From positions 1 to 56,246 of the forward strand of contig CAYNYF010000017.1 of assembly GCA_964401385.1 (NCBI GenBank): 56,246 nt of DNA, written 5' to 3'. Both the position numbers and the translations under genes were made by a program. This stretch comes from CAYNYF01 sp964401385 (GTDB lineage: Bacteria; Planctomycetota; Phycisphaerae; SM23-33). A model generated the notes under the pieces. It saw nothing but the letters and a program-made list of their open reading frames with translations. It did not search any database and was not told the origin of the DNA. Shown piece by piece: positions 1 through 9,453 of the stretch (its first letter is position 1; the number at the start of each line of letters is the position of its first letter).

Positions 1-1
1 C

Positions 2-3000
2 CGCCCCGACCTCGGCCCCGTAGTTGTCCGCCCAGATGGTGTAATCGCCGCCGTCAACAAACCCGTCAAAGTTGAAGTCGCCGTCGGGCCAACCGCCCGG
101 CTGGTTATAGTTGTCCGCCCAGAGGGTGTAGTCACCACCGTCGACGCAGTCGTCCATGTTGGCGTCGCCGCCGAGGTATTTGGAGATCAGGGTGGAAGCT
201 GCGGCCGGGTCGCTGGCGGCGCCGGTGGCGTCCTTGGCGACGGCGAAGAAGTAATTTCTGCCAATGGGCATGCCGGCCGTTGATCCCTTCCAGCCCCAGC
301 CGCCGCTGGCGCTGGTGTCGCTGCCCAGGTAGGCGTCGACGCCCGGATCGTACGTCTCGTTGCCGTTGCTGTCGCGGTAGAAGTCCACCCGGTCCAGGTT
401 GCCGTCGGCATCGCTCACACCGAAGGCCGTGAGCGTAACGTTGTCCGGAATCACGATGAAGGCGGGGCTTGCCTTCAGCGAGTCCACGCTCGGCCGAAGC
501 TCGAAATCCACCGTGAGCTTGAAGTCTCCGCCGGCCGGGTGGTCCTCGAAACGATACGGGAAGACGCACACGTGGTAGGTCTCGCCGGGGTTCAGAGACG
601 AGTAACTGTGCGTGGCCGGGTCGCCATCGGACGGACTGGTGTACCTCGACCCGACCGGGTTGCCGGCGGCGTCGAACAACTGGAACTCCGCCCGGAACGC
701 CTGTACCGGGTCAACCGTCAGCGTCATCGCGCCGCTGGCGCCGGCCGGGGCGGTGAACTGGAAGTAGTCGGGGTCCACCTTCGCCGGGTCGGTCCCGAAG
801 CCGAGGGTCCCGGTATCGGTGCCCACTCCGGCGGTGTTCAGCGCAACCGTCGGCGCCGTGGTCGAGGGGGAATTGATGGTCACGTTCACGTCGCCGGCGG
901 TGTCGCGCTCGGCGTCCTGGACGAGGATGGTGTAGACCTCGTCGCCGTTGAGGGTGTAGGTCAGGGTCTCGGTCGTGCCGGATGCGTCATTGGCGACCTT
1001 GACGAGGTCGCCGTCCCCGTTGTAGAGCGCCAGCAGCGGGTTGACGCCGGCCGCGGCGGTGGCGGTAAAGGAGGTCCTGCCGCCGTCCTCGGTGGTGAAA
1101 CGCCAAGCATCGCGGTCGCCGACGGAGTTCAGGTAGAACTCCGCGGTGATATTCCGGTCCCCCATCAGGTTGACCGGCCCATAGTACTCCAGAGGAGGGA
1201 CGGTCACGGGCACGTCGTAGACGCCGTAGTTGAAGGAGAGGTCGAAACTGCCGGTGCCGTTGACGAAGGTGTGACTCGTCGCCGCCAGGTCGTATACGTG
1301 CGAGGCGGTTACGTTGCTGTAGTTCAGCGTGACGTTCGCCCCCGCGCTGGCGGCGCTGGCGCTGCCCATCCAGGTGCCGGCGGTGTTGTCCCACAGAGAC
1401 AGCGCGGCACGCAGGGAGGGATCGGCGTTGGTCAGCTCGATGGTCAACTGCCCGTTGGCGTGGACCGGGGCGGTGGCGCGGTAGTAGTCAATGTCGGCCG
1501 GGTTGTCGATCAGGCCGGATGCACTGCCCTGCCCGAGGTCATCAATGGACACGATAATCAGGGTGGCCTCCGCCAGATCCATGCCGATCTGGACCGTGCC
1601 GGTGGTGCCGTCCTTGGTGGAGGCGACGATGTAGTACCTCGTCCAGCGATCGAGAGAGGCGTTTATCGACGCGGTGTCGGAGTTGGTGGGGTTGCTGTCA
1701 TAGGCGAGTCGTTGTCCGGTGGCCACATCGTACAGCCCGAGGATGGGCTTGACCCCGCCCAGGCCGGTGGCGGTGAACGCCCCGGCGGCGCTGTCCACGT
1801 CGTGGGCAAACAGCCAGCCGTCCCAATCATCCGCCGCCCCGAGCGGGAACGATGCACTCCAGCGGCCGTATACGTCGGGGATCGTCCAGTAGTCGTACTG
1901 GCCGGGGAACTCATCCGGCACGATCAGGTCGAAGTCCACGTAGATGTTGAAGCCGCCCGTGCCGCGGTCATAGTTCCTGGGCAGCACGCTGGCGTAGTAG
2001 ACTGCCCCCGGCGTCAGGCCGGCGATCGTCAGCACGTCCTCGAGGCCCGCCCCGGCCGAGTAGCTCTGGGCGAGCAGGATGCCGCCCGAGTCGAACAACG
2101 CCACCGCCGTGTCCAGCGTGCCCACGCCGGGCACGACCCGCAGCGCCAGCTCGCCGTTGGTGTCGGCGGGCGCCGTGAACCGGAAGAAGTCCGTATCCGT
2201 TGCTCCCAGCAAGTCGCTGCTGCTGCCGTCCCCGGCGGCGTCCAGTGAAATCGTCTTGTAGGTGCCCGTGCCGGGGGCGTCGATGAGGATCTCCACGTTC
2301 CCGGTCCCGGTGCTGGCGGCGTCGGCGACGGCCACGATGTAACGCGTGGCGCTGTCCAGCGACAGGCTCAACTGGGCGCTGGAGCCGCCGCCGGAGTTGT
2401 CGTCGAAGCCCAACTGCGCTCCGGTGCTGGCGTTGTAGACTGCCACCACCGGGTCCACCGTCCCGCTCAGGGGGTTGACCGTGATCGTGTACGTGCCCGT
2501 CCAGCCGGAGTCGCCGGAAAAGTACAGGCTGTCCACGTCGGTGCCGGGGGAGATGTAAGCGTTGAAGTTGGCCGCGTCGTTGCTGTTGCCGTCTCGATGG
2601 AAGTAGGCAAAGCCCTCGGCCGTGGTCATGGTGCCGGGCACGGAGGTGGAGAAGTTCACCGTCAGCTCAAAGTTCCCCGTCCCGGTGAAGTCGTTGTCGG
2701 CCACGGCGACGTAGAATATGTCGCCCGGGGACACGCCCGTCAGATGGGCCTGCTCGGGGTTTTCGTCGGAGCTGAGGATGACCTCCGGCTTGTCGTCCCC
2801 GTCCAGCTTCCAGACCTGCAAGCGCGTCCGCAGCGTCCCGCTGGTCTCCACCAGGGTGATGTCGAGTGTGCCGCTGGCCTGCGGCGGGGCGACCAGCCGG
2901 TAGTAGTCGGTGTCGGTGTCGACGTTGATAAGACCACTGTGCGAGGCGTCGCCGCCGTCGTCCAGCGAGAGGGTGGTGAGGGTGGAAAAGCCGCTGCCGT

Positions 3001-5464
3001 CGATGTGCACGTTCAGGTCGCCGACGGAATCCTCCTCGGCGTCCCAGACCTCCACCAGGTAGCTGTTCCAGCGCCCGCTGTTGGGCAGGACGACGGCGGC
3101 CTCGTCATGCGTGCCGGAGTCGCTGTCCATGTACAGCATCTCGCCCGTCGCGTGATCGTACACCGCCATGGCGGGGTTGACGACTGAGCCCATCTTGTCG
3201 GTGGTGATGGTGAAGCTGCCGTCGAGCTGCTCCTCGTTGAATACGAACGTGTCGTGGTCCCCCGCCCAACTGACGCGGGAGGACTGGTGATAGTAGTCGC
3301 TGTTGTAGTTCAGGCTGCGGTAGGCCTCCAGGGCGGTGGGGTTGGTCGCCGCCCACAGCGTGATGTCGTCGACGTACCAGCCCTCGAGGTTGTTGTTGTT
3401 GGCACCCTCGGTATCGAAGACGACCCGCAGCCGAATGTTCCTGCCCGCATATTGCGTCAGGTCGGCCACGGCCTGGACCCACGCCCCGCCGGTGTCGCCC
3501 ACGAGCCCCGAGCCCTTCTCCAGGACCCTGTGGTAGATTCCGGTCTCCGGGTCGTACACCTGCACCAGGATCAGGTCGTAACTCGTGGACGCCTCGACTT
3601 CCGACCAGTAGTTGATGGTCAGCGCGACCGGCTCGTCGGGCAGTTCAATCCGCTTGGTGTAGAACACGCCGGCCGAGTCGCCGATGTCGTAGTCCCAGTC
3701 GCCCCCGAGCTTGTCGTACCGACCGTAGTACATGCTGTGAGTGCCGGAATGGCCGGCCTCGGCGCCGCGGCGGGTGGTGCTGTGCCACAGGCCGTCCTCC
3801 GGGGCCCAGGCGGTGTCGTTGATGATCTGCATGGCCCCGTCGCCGTGCTCGAAATCGGACAGGAAGATCTTCTTGCCGTAGCTTGCCGGGGCCTGGTCCA
3901 GCCCCGGGCCCTCGTTGCGGTTGTTGCCCTCGTCGGCCTCGGCCACCAGGCCGCTGTAATCAATGTACATGCCGATGGTGTAGGTGCCGTCGCCGGCGAA
4001 CGGGTCGCCGGTGTCGGGGCTGAGGGTGATGGTGCCGTTGTAGTTGGCTCCCGCGGCGAGGGAGGAGACGTACCGCCGGGTCAGATAGACGTCGGACGTG
4101 GAAATGTAGGAGTTCTCGGACAGGTAGAAGCCCACGTAGAACCCGCCGGCCGCCGACTGCCCGGCGTTGCGAACGGTAAAGCTCGCCTGCACGTCTCCCA
4201 GATTCAGAATGCCCAGGTCCAATTCGAAGTTGGTGCCGACCAGATCCGGCTTGCCGTTGATGTGGACGGCGTCGGAGTCCTTGGCCAGGCCCAGATTCCT
4301 GTTGTTGCCCTCCTCGCCCTCGGCCACGTCGCCGTTGGCGTCGACAATCACGCCGATCCAGACGTCATCGATCTCGGTGAAGCCGGCCGGCGGAGTGGCC
4401 GGCAGCGACAGCGAAACCGAGCCGGAGGTGCTGGTGTACGCGTTCAGGGGCGAAATGTACTGGGCGTCCAGGTAGTAATCCGTGTTGGCGATGGTCGCGT
4501 CGCTGGACAGGTAGAACTTCAGGTAGGAACCGCCGGCGTTCGCCGAGCCGAAGTTCTCGACTCCGTAGTGATAGGTGAAGCTGTTGCCCCAAACCAGCGG
4601 CTCGGGGGTGACGTTGGTGTAGGTGCCGGCCAGGTCGGGCGAGCCCGAGACCGGGCGGAAATACCGGCCCTGGTAGATGCCCCACGGATCTCCCGCGCTC
4701 ATGCCCTGCCAGTCGAACCAGTGCACGCCTGGATTCTCACTCCAGGTGGTGTAGCAGGCGAACTGGTTGCCCGGGTCGGTTCGGTAGCCGAAGACGGGGA
4801 CGGAATGGTCCGTCTCGCCGTTGCCGTCGGTGTCCACGCCGAAGACCATGGGACGGTCGTTGTCGATCTCGTTGGTGAACTCCGCCCAGGTGAAGCTGCT
4901 CCAGTTGTCCGCCCACGCGTTGCTGGCGGTGTAGCCGACCCAGCTTGCGTAGTCCTCCATCCCGGGAGGAATGTTGGCCGGGGCCGTCGAGCCGTGGCGG
5001 CTGGGGTCGCGCGACGTGAGCAGAAAGTCGGCGATGGAGTCGTCGGCGTGATACGCCGGCGGCGGCACGCGGTCGGGGGTGGGAGCATAGTCGGCGATGT
5101 GGCCGGCGCTGGCGATGCGGTCGGTCACGGCCGCCGTCTGCGTGGACGCATCGCCCGGGAAGAAGTCCGGGTAGGCCACGCCGTCCCAATAGCCGAAGAC
5201 CATGGCCACGCTGGTCGGCGAGCAGCCGTGCGTCCAGAAGTACTCCGGCACGCCGCTGATGACCTTGCTGACGCCGGCACCCTCGCCCGTGACCTCGACG
5301 TAGGTAAACCCGGGCGGGGCCTCCGAGCGCCACTCGATAGTCGTTTCCGCCAAGTCAAGGGCGTCGCCCAGTTGTGACGCCAGCAGGTTCCCACTCAGAA
5401 GCAGCCGATCCTCCAGGGCTTCCATGCGCGGCTGGCGACTCTCCCATTTGCTGTCTGCGGACAT
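2..5464 (-). CDS. Giant exported C39-like cysteine peptidase with CARDB, PPC and dockerin modules (3' end outside window)
   Basis: About 1,821 codons are open from the ATG at 5464 to the window edge, where the gene runs off, and a strong AAAGGAGG site precedes the ATG. The N-terminus carries MEALEDRLLLSGN, the LEPR-XLL-type motif seen on large exported planctomycete proteins. Residues about 60-290 look like a C39-type cysteine peptidase: a likely catalytic Cys in HGCSPTSVAMVFGYWD and a His in DHSVPVFGYR. Two CARDB-like modules follow (LAGTYTNVTPEPLVWG, then PDLVGTNFELDLGNL), then a jelly-roll-like module, about five bacterial pre-peptidase C-terminal (PPC) repeats rich in DTDYYR/F-type motifs, an Ig-like module and two dockerin-like repeats near the left edge (VDGGDYTLWADNY, VDGGDYTIWADNYG). 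It is probably a cell-surface or secreted protein. The peptidase activity is inferred, and a PEP-CTERM or other anchor may lie beyond the window. Confidence 0.85.
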   Translation of the reverse strand, partial: MSADSKWESRQPRMEALEDRLLLSGNLLASQLGDALDLAETTIEWRSEAPPGFTYVEVTGEGAGVSKVISGVPEYFWTHGCSPTSVAMVFGYWDGVAYPDFFPGDASTQTAAVTDRIASAGHIADYAPTPDRVPPPAYHADDSIADFLLTSRDPSRHGSTAPANIPPGMEDYASWVGYTASNAWADNWSSFTWAEFTNEIDNDRPMVFGVDTDGNGETDHSVPVFGYRTDPGNQFACYTTWSENPGVHWFDWQGMSAGDPWGIYQGRYFRPVSGSPDLAGTYTNVTPEPLVWGNSFTYHYGVENFGSANAGGSYLKFYLSSDATIANTDYYLDAQYISPLNAYTSTSGSVSLSLPATPPAGFTEIDDVWIGVIVDANGDVAEGEEGNNRNLGLAKDSDAVHINGKPDLVGTNFELDLGILNLGDVQASFTVRNAGQSAAGGFYVGFYLSENSYISTSDVYLTRRYVSSLAAGANYNGTITLSPDTGDPFAGDGTYTIGMYIDYSGLVAEADEGNNRNEGPGLDQAPASYGKKIFLSDFEHGDGAMQIINDTAWAPEDGLWHSTTRRGAEAGHSGTHSMYYGRYDKLGGDWDYDIGDSAGVFYTKRIELPDEPVALTINYWSEVEASTSYDLILVQVYDPETGIYHRVLEKGSGLVGDTGGAWVQAVADLTQYAGRNIRLRVVFDTEGANNNNLEGWYVDDITLWAATNPTALEAYRSLNYNSDYYHQSSRVSWAGDHDTFVFNEEQLDGSFTITTDKMGSVVNPAMAVYDHATGEMLYMDSDSGTHDEAAVVLPNSGRWNSYLVEVWDAEEDSVGDLNVHIDGSGFSTLTTLSLDDGGDASHSGLINVDTDTDYYRLVAPPQASGTLDITLVETSGTLRTRLQVWKLDGDDKPEVILSSDENPEQAHLTGVSPGDIFYVAVADNDFTGTGNFELTVNFSTSVPGTMTTAEGFAYFHRDGNSNDAANFNAYISPGTDVDSLYFSGDSGWTGTYTITVNPLSGTVDPVVAVYNASTGAQLGFDDNSGGGSSAQLSLSLDSATRYIVAVADAASTGTGNVEILIDAPGTGTYKTISLDAAGDGSSSDLLGATDTDFFRFTAPADTNGELALRVVPGVGTLDTAVALFDSGGILLAQSYSAGAGLEDVLTIAGLTPGAVYYASVLPRNYDRGTGGFNIYVDFDLIVPDEFPGQYDYWTIPDVYGRWSASFPLGAADDWDGWLFAHDVDSAAGAFTATGLGGVKPILGLYDVATGQRLAYDSNPTNSDTASINASLDRWTRYYIVASTKDGTTGTVQIGMDLAEATLIIVSIDDLGQGSASGLIDNPADIDYYRATAPVHANGQLTIELTNADPSLRAALSLWDNTAGTWMGSASAASAGANVTLNYSNVTASHVYDLAATSHTFVNGTGSFDLSFNYGVYDVPVTVPPLEYYGPVNLMGDRNITAEFYLNSVGDRDAWRFTTEDGGRTSFTATAAAGVNPLLALYNGDGDLVKVANDASGTTETLTYTLNGDEVYTILVQDAERDTAGDVNVTINSPSTTAPTVALNTAGVGTDTGTLGFGTDPAKVDPDYFQFTAPAGASGAMTLTVDPVQAFRAEFQLFDAAGNPVGSRYTSPSDGDPATHSYSSLNPGETYHVCVFPYRFEDHPAGGDFKLTVDFELRPSVDSLKASPAFIVIPDNVTLTAFGVSDADGNLDRVDFYRDSNGNETYDPGVDAYLGSDTSASGGWGWKGSTAGMPIGRNYFFAVAKDATGAASDPAAASTLISKYLGGDANMDDCVDGGDYTLWADNYNQPGGWPDGDFNFDGFVDGGDYTIWADNYGAEVGA

Positions 5465-5465
5465 G

Positions 5466-5496
5466 ACCGTCCTCCTTTCAAGGCGAAGCTAATGCA
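5466..5496 (-). promoter_or_regulatory. Leader with strong ribosome binding site, shared with the secretin gene
   Basis: Read on the minus strand, GTGCATTAGC, a five-base variable stretch and TTGAAAGGAGG lead into the start codon at 5464. Almost the same leader precedes the secretin gene at 48267-48296. The SD core AAAGGAGG sits seven bases before the ATG and fixes the start. Confidence 0.6.
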
Positions 5497-5670
5497 CACA
5501 CAGTGTTACCGCGCGTCCTGTGGCCAGGAGCTAGACGTCTTGACTACGCTCGTCCTCCACCCGACACGGCCGGCCAAACAGTCTGAGATATGACGAACTC
5601 TGCTTCCGAAGCATGATACAGCCAGCCCCCCCGCCCGCAAAGCAAAAAATCTCACCAAAGTCATAATTGC

Positions 5671-5883
5671 CGGACGTGCTGGAACGACGACGCCGTCTGG
5701 CTGAGCCTGGCCGGTCGGCAGCCGCCGGCGTATCCGCCGGCACACCCCTACGCCGGAGAGGGCCTCAACCTGGTGTTCGTGCTATCACCGGAGCCGGGCG
5801 CGATGGCTGTGATCGCGGACGGCGCCGTGGACCGTGGCCGCCACCATCCGCGTTTTTTGGCAAAATTGGGCCGGGGGGGGTAG
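5671..5883 (+). pseudogene. Possible degraded 3' end of an exported-protein gene
   Basis: One plus-strand frame reads CWNDDAVWLSLAGRQPP, later LVFVLSPEPGAMAVIADGAV, and stops at 5881-5883. The SPEPGAMAVIA stretch resembles a decayed PEP-CTERM motif, but no membrane helix or Arg cluster follows. A rho-independent terminator lies 36 bases further on, as expected after a gene end. No start or upstream domain is visible, so this is a weak call. Confidence 0.2.
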
Positions 5884-5918
5884 GCGGGCCAAATCTCTGC
5901 AAGCTAGGCTTTGCAGAC

Positions 5919-5944
5919 CGTGGCGGCAGCCACGCTCTTTTTTT
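5919..5944 (+). terminator. Rho-independent terminator
   Basis: CGTGGC and GCCACG form a perfect 6-bp stem with a 4-base loop, followed by a run of seven T (5938-5944). A second inverted repeat, TCTGCAA/TTGCAGA, lies just upstream at about 5896-5917. It would stop plus-strand transcripts, yet no intact plus-strand gene lies immediately upstream. Confidence 0.65.
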
Positions 5945-6026
5945 CACGGGTTTCCCGGGCGGTATGGTTGCCCTAACTGCAATAGCTAGAAGGAATAGCG
6001 GAAAATGCTCCCCTGTCCGCCCCGCG

Positions 6027-6056
6027 CAAGAGAAGGGCGGACGCGAAGGCCCGCCC
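6027..6056 (-). terminator. Terminator-like hairpin after the PEP-CTERM remnant
   Basis: On the minus strand GGGCGGGC pairs with GTCCGCCC (one G-T pair) around a CTTCGC loop and is followed by TTCTCTT. It lies 28 bases past the stop codon of the PEP-CTERM tail at 6084, which supports that tail as a genuine former gene end. The T tract is imperfect. Confidence 0.45.
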
Positions 6057-6083
6057 AATTGCCTCAGGGCACACTGGATTCAT

Positions 6084-6189
6084 TCACCGGCGCCGCCGGA
6101 TCAGCGCCAGGCCGCCGAGGGCCAGCGTGGCGGGTTCGGGGATGCCTTGGCGCCGGAAGAAGTGAAGCCAGGCAAGCTCAGGCGGGGAC
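6084..6189 (-). pseudogene. Orphan 3' end of a PEP-CTERM protein gene
   Basis: The minus strand encodes GIPEPATLALGGLALIRRRR followed by a stop at 6084: a PEP motif, a short hydrophobic segment and an Arg cluster. This is the PEP-CTERM sorting signal recognised by exosortase/archaeosortase systems. The hydrophobic part is shorter than usual. The frame stays open far upstream only because it runs antisense to the restriction gene, and nothing there looks like an exported protein. The body of the gene is therefore missing, probably lost when the neighbouring island arrived. The upstream limit given is approximate. Confidence 0.6.
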
Positions 6190-6410
6190 AGCACGATAGC
6201 GGTCAGACTGCCCTGCGGCGGAGCTGGGCGGATCCTGTCTGCGAAATCCCGGATCGGCTGCCTGCCGGCACTTACCTGTTTGCGCCTTGCGTTCTTGGCG
6301 GAAAAGGTGTATTCATACTGCGGTATTGGCACCCGGTGTGGGTGTGCCTTTGCGGGCGGCTCCGGGGTTGAATCCGGGGAAACCCACCCGAGCGGGCTGG
6401 AGTGGGGTAC

Positions 6411-9400
6411 GTGAAACAAGTCGTTATCGAGAATCCAGTCATCAACTGCCCTTTCGAAGAGCCGGAACGCCACTTCCGCTTTGACGACGAGGGCATCACC
6501 GACGAGATCGTTGAAGAGAGGAGGGTGAGCTGCTACTTCGTCCCCATCGCCCAGCCACGGAAGAAGGGCAAGACCAGGCAGCTCGTCCTCGACACGGAGT
6601 GGACACAGGACCGCATCGAAGAAAACCGGATGGTCAACGTCATCCGGCGCAAGGTGAAGCTCTGGCGGGAGGGGCGATACACGGATGACGTGACTCGGAT
6701 AACGGCCCGGCTGCTGGAGCACTGGCAGGGCGCAGACCGAGGCCGTCGTCTGTTCTTCTGCCAGATCGAAGCGCTCGAAACCTTTATCTACATAACGGAG
6801 GTCGCCGGGCGGGTCTATGGCGACCAGTCCATCGTCAACGATCTCCGCGCCGGCAACGAGGACGCCAACCCCGGCCTGTACCGCGTCGCCTGCAAGATGG
6901 CCACGGGCACCGGCAAGACGGTCGTCATGGCCATGCTGATCGCCTGGCAGACCCTCAACAAGATCGCCAACCCGCAGGATGCCCGGTTCACGGACGCATT
7001 CCTCGTGGTCACCCCGGGAATCACGATTCGCGACCGCCTGCGCGTGCTCCTGCCCAGCGACCCCGGCAACTACTACCGCGCCATGGAGATCGTCCCGGCG
7101 GACATGATGGCCCATCTCGGCCAGGCCAAGATTGTCATCACGAATTTCCATGCCCTCAAGCGGCGGGAGAAGGTCAAGGCCGGCAAGCTGACCAAGGGCA
7201 TTCTCGCCAGCGGCGAGACCTCCGCCTTCACGGAGTCCGAGGGCGAGATGGTCCGGCGCGTCTGTCGCGGCCTGGGCAGCAAGCGGAACATCATCGTTAT
7301 CAACGATGAGGCCCACCATTGCTACCGGCGCCGAGTCGGCGGCGTCGAGGAGAAGCTCACCGGCGACGACCGCGTGGAGGCCGAGAAACGCGACGAGGCC
7401 GCCCGGGTCTGGATCAGTGGCCTGGAGGCGGTTCAGCGGAAGATCGGCATCAAGACGACGTACGACCTGTCGGCCACGCCCTTCTTCCTGCGGGGCTCCG
7501 GCTATTCCGAGGGTACGCTGTTTCCCTGGGTCGTTTCGGACTTCTCCCTCGTGGACGCCATCGAATGCGGTATCGTCAAGGTGCCGCGCGTGCCCGTCGC
7601 CGACGACGCCATGAGCGGCGACATGCCGACATATCGCAACCTCTGGTACCGCATTCGGGACGACCTGCCGAAAAAAGGCCGCGGCACGCAGGCCCTGTCC
7701 GGCGAGCCCAAGCTGCCCGCCCCGCTGGAAGGCGCCCTCCAAAGCCTCTACGCCAACTATGCCAAGTACTTCGAGAAGTCGGGCAGCAGCAGAGATGCCC
7801 AGGAGAACGGCCTGACGCCGCCGGTTTTCATCGTCGTCTGCAACAACACCAGCGTCTCCAAGCTCGTCTTCGATTACGTCTCGGGGTGGGAGAAGGAACT
7901 GAAAGACGGCGCCACGGTAGCCGTCCCGGGCAAGCTGGACCTTTTCAGCAACGTCCAGGATGGCCGCTTCATCGATCGGCCCAATACCATCCTGGTGGAC
8001 TCTGAGCAGCTCGAATCCGGCGAGGCCATGAGCGCCGACTTCAAGAAGGTTGCCTCCCAGGAGATCGCGGAGTTCAAGGCCGAGTACCGCCAGCGTTTCC
8101 CCGACCGCGACGTAGAGAAGCTGACCGACGAGGACCTGCTCCGCGAGGTCATGAATACCATCGGCAAACCGGGAAAGCTCGGCGAGCACGTCCGCTGCGT
8201 GGTGTCGGTATCCATGCTCACCGAGGGCTGGGACGCCAACACGGTTACGCATATCCTGGGTATCCGCGCCTTCGGCACGCAGCTTCTCTGCGAGCAGGTC
8301 GTCGGCCGGGGGCTGCGCCACCGAAGCTACGTGGCCGAGCCCCAGGTGCTGGAGCTGCCCGGCGGCAGGGGAACGCGCGAGTTCGAGGCCTTTCCCGCCG
8401 AATACGCAGAGGTGTACGGGGTGCCGTTCTCCTTCATCCCGTGCTCCGGCGGGCCGACCGAGCCCAGGCCGCCCAAGCCGATCACCCGTGTCCGAGCCCT
8501 GGCCGAACGGATCGCCTGCGAGATCACCTTCCCCCGGATCGACGGGTACCGCTACGAGCTGCCGGCCGAGCGCCTCACGGCCAAGTTCTCCGACGAGTCC
8601 GAGATGGCCCTCAGCACGGCGGACGTGCCGACGAAGGTGGAGTGCGACCCCATCGTTGGGGAACGCGCCATTCACACCCTCGATGACCTGAAGGCCCGGC
8701 GCGAGCAGGAAGTGGTGTTCGTGATCGCCCGGCGCATCCTGGAGCAGTACTTCCGCGACGACGACGGCAACCCGAAGGTATGGGTCTTCCCGGACCTGGT
8801 CGCCGTCACCCGCGACTGGATGGGCGGCTGTCTGAGGCTGAAGGACAACACCTTCCCGCAGCTTCTGCTGCTCATCGAGAAGAGCTACGAGGCCGCCGAC
8901 CGCATCTACCGGGCCATCGTCGCCGCCGACGCCGGCTCCAAGCGGCTCCTGCCCATCCCGAAGGCCTACGACACCATCGGCAGTACGCGGTATGTGGATT
9001 TCGACACGACCCGGCCGACCTGGCGGACGCGGCCGGACAAGTGTCACGTCTCCCATGTCGTCGCCGACACGGAATCCTGGGAGCAGAAGATGGCCCAGAC
9101 GCTGGAGGACATGGACGATTGTCTCTCCTACGTCAAGAACCAGAACCTGGGCTTCCTCATCCCGTACACCATCAACGGCGACGGGCGGAACTACGTGCCG
9201 GATTTCATCGTCCGCCTTGACGACGGCCGCGGTGCCGAAGACCTGCTGAGCCTCGTCGTCGAGGTCAGCGGCGAGCGGGATGCGGACAAGGAGGCCAAGG
9301 TCGCCACCGCCCGCGACCTGTGGGTGCCCGCTGTCAACAACGCCGGCACCTGGGGCCGCTGGGCGTTCATCGAGATCAGCGATCCGTGGAATGCGCAGAA

Positions 9401-9449
9401 TGTGATCCGGCGTCTGACCGACCCGGGGTCGGCGGACGGGAGAGGATAG
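6411..9449 (+). CDS. Type III-like restriction enzyme, DEAD/DEAH helicase with C-terminal nuclease region (Res)
   Basis: This 1,012-residue superfamily 2 helicase/translocase is the DNA-cleaving partner of a restriction system. Walker A is ATGTGKTVV (about residue 164), the DEAH box is NDEAHHC (about 298) and motif III is LSATPFF (about 354). C-terminal helicase motifs are LTEGWDAN (about 603) and QVVGRGLRHRS (about 630). The end (PDFIVRLDDG, then VVEVSGERDADKEAK and LWVPAVN, residues 930-975) sits where type III-like Res proteins carry a PD-(D/E)XK nuclease, but here the Glu is followed by Val-Ser rather than x-Lys. The N-terminus (VIENPVINCPFEEPERHFRF) recalls the family annotated BPTD_3080-type, from memory. 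I chose GTG 6411, with GGAG nine bases upstream; GTG 6402 is possible. The stop is 4 bases before the ATPase gene, so the two are co-transcribed. Confidence 0.9.
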   Translation: MKQVVIENPVINCPFEEPERHFRFDDEGITDEIVEERRVSCYFVPIAQPRKKGKTRQLVLDTEWTQDRIEENRMVNVIRRKVKLWREGRYTDDVTRITARLLEHWQGADRGRRLFFCQIEALETFIYITEVAGRVYGDQSIVNDLRAGNEDANPGLYRVACKMATGTGKTVVMAMLIAWQTLNKIANPQDARFTDAFLVVTPGITIRDRLRVLLPSDPGNYYRAMEIVPADMMAHLGQAKIVITNFHALKRREKVKAGKLTKGILASGETSAFTESEGEMVRRVCRGLGSKRNIIVINDEAHHCYRRRVGGVEEKLTGDDRVEAEKRDEAARVWISGLEAVQRKIGIKTTYDLSATPFFLRGSGYSEGTLFPWVVSDFSLVDAIECGIVKVPRVPVADDAMSGDMPTYRNLWYRIRDDLPKKGRGTQALSGEPKLPAPLEGALQSLYANYAKYFEKSGSSRDAQENGLTPPVFIVVCNNTSVSKLVFDYVSGWEKELKDGATVAVPGKLDLFSNVQDGRFIDRPNTILVDSEQLESGEAMSADFKKVASQEIAEFKAEYRQRFPDRDVEKLTDEDLLREVMNTIGKPGKLGEHVRCVVSVSMLTEGWDANTVTHILGIRAFGTQLLCEQVVGRGLRHRSYVAEPQVLELPGGRGTREFEAFPAEYAEVYGVPFSFIPCSGGPTEPRPPKPITRVRALAERIACEITFPRIDGYRYELPAERLTAKFSDESEMALSTADVPTKVECDPIVGERAIHTLDDLKARREQEVVFVIARRILEQYFRDDDGNPKVWVFPDLVAVTRDWMGGCLRLKDNTFPQLLLLIEKSYEAADRIYRAIVAADAGSKRLLPIPKAYDTIGSTRYVDFDTTRPTWRTRPDKCHVSHVVADTESWEQKMAQTLEDMDDCLSYVKNQNLGFLIPYTINGDGRNYVPDFIVRLDDGRGAEDLLSLVVEVSGERDADKEAKVATARDLWVPAVNNAGTWGRWAFIEISDPWNAQNVIRRLTDPGSADGRG

Positions 9450-9453
9450 GTAC

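Noticed and set aside
539..5377. Long plus-strand open frames opposite the giant surface protein
   Set aside because: Translations are Arg/Gly/Val-rich shadows without domains, while the minus strand gives PPC, CARDB and dockerin modules throughout.
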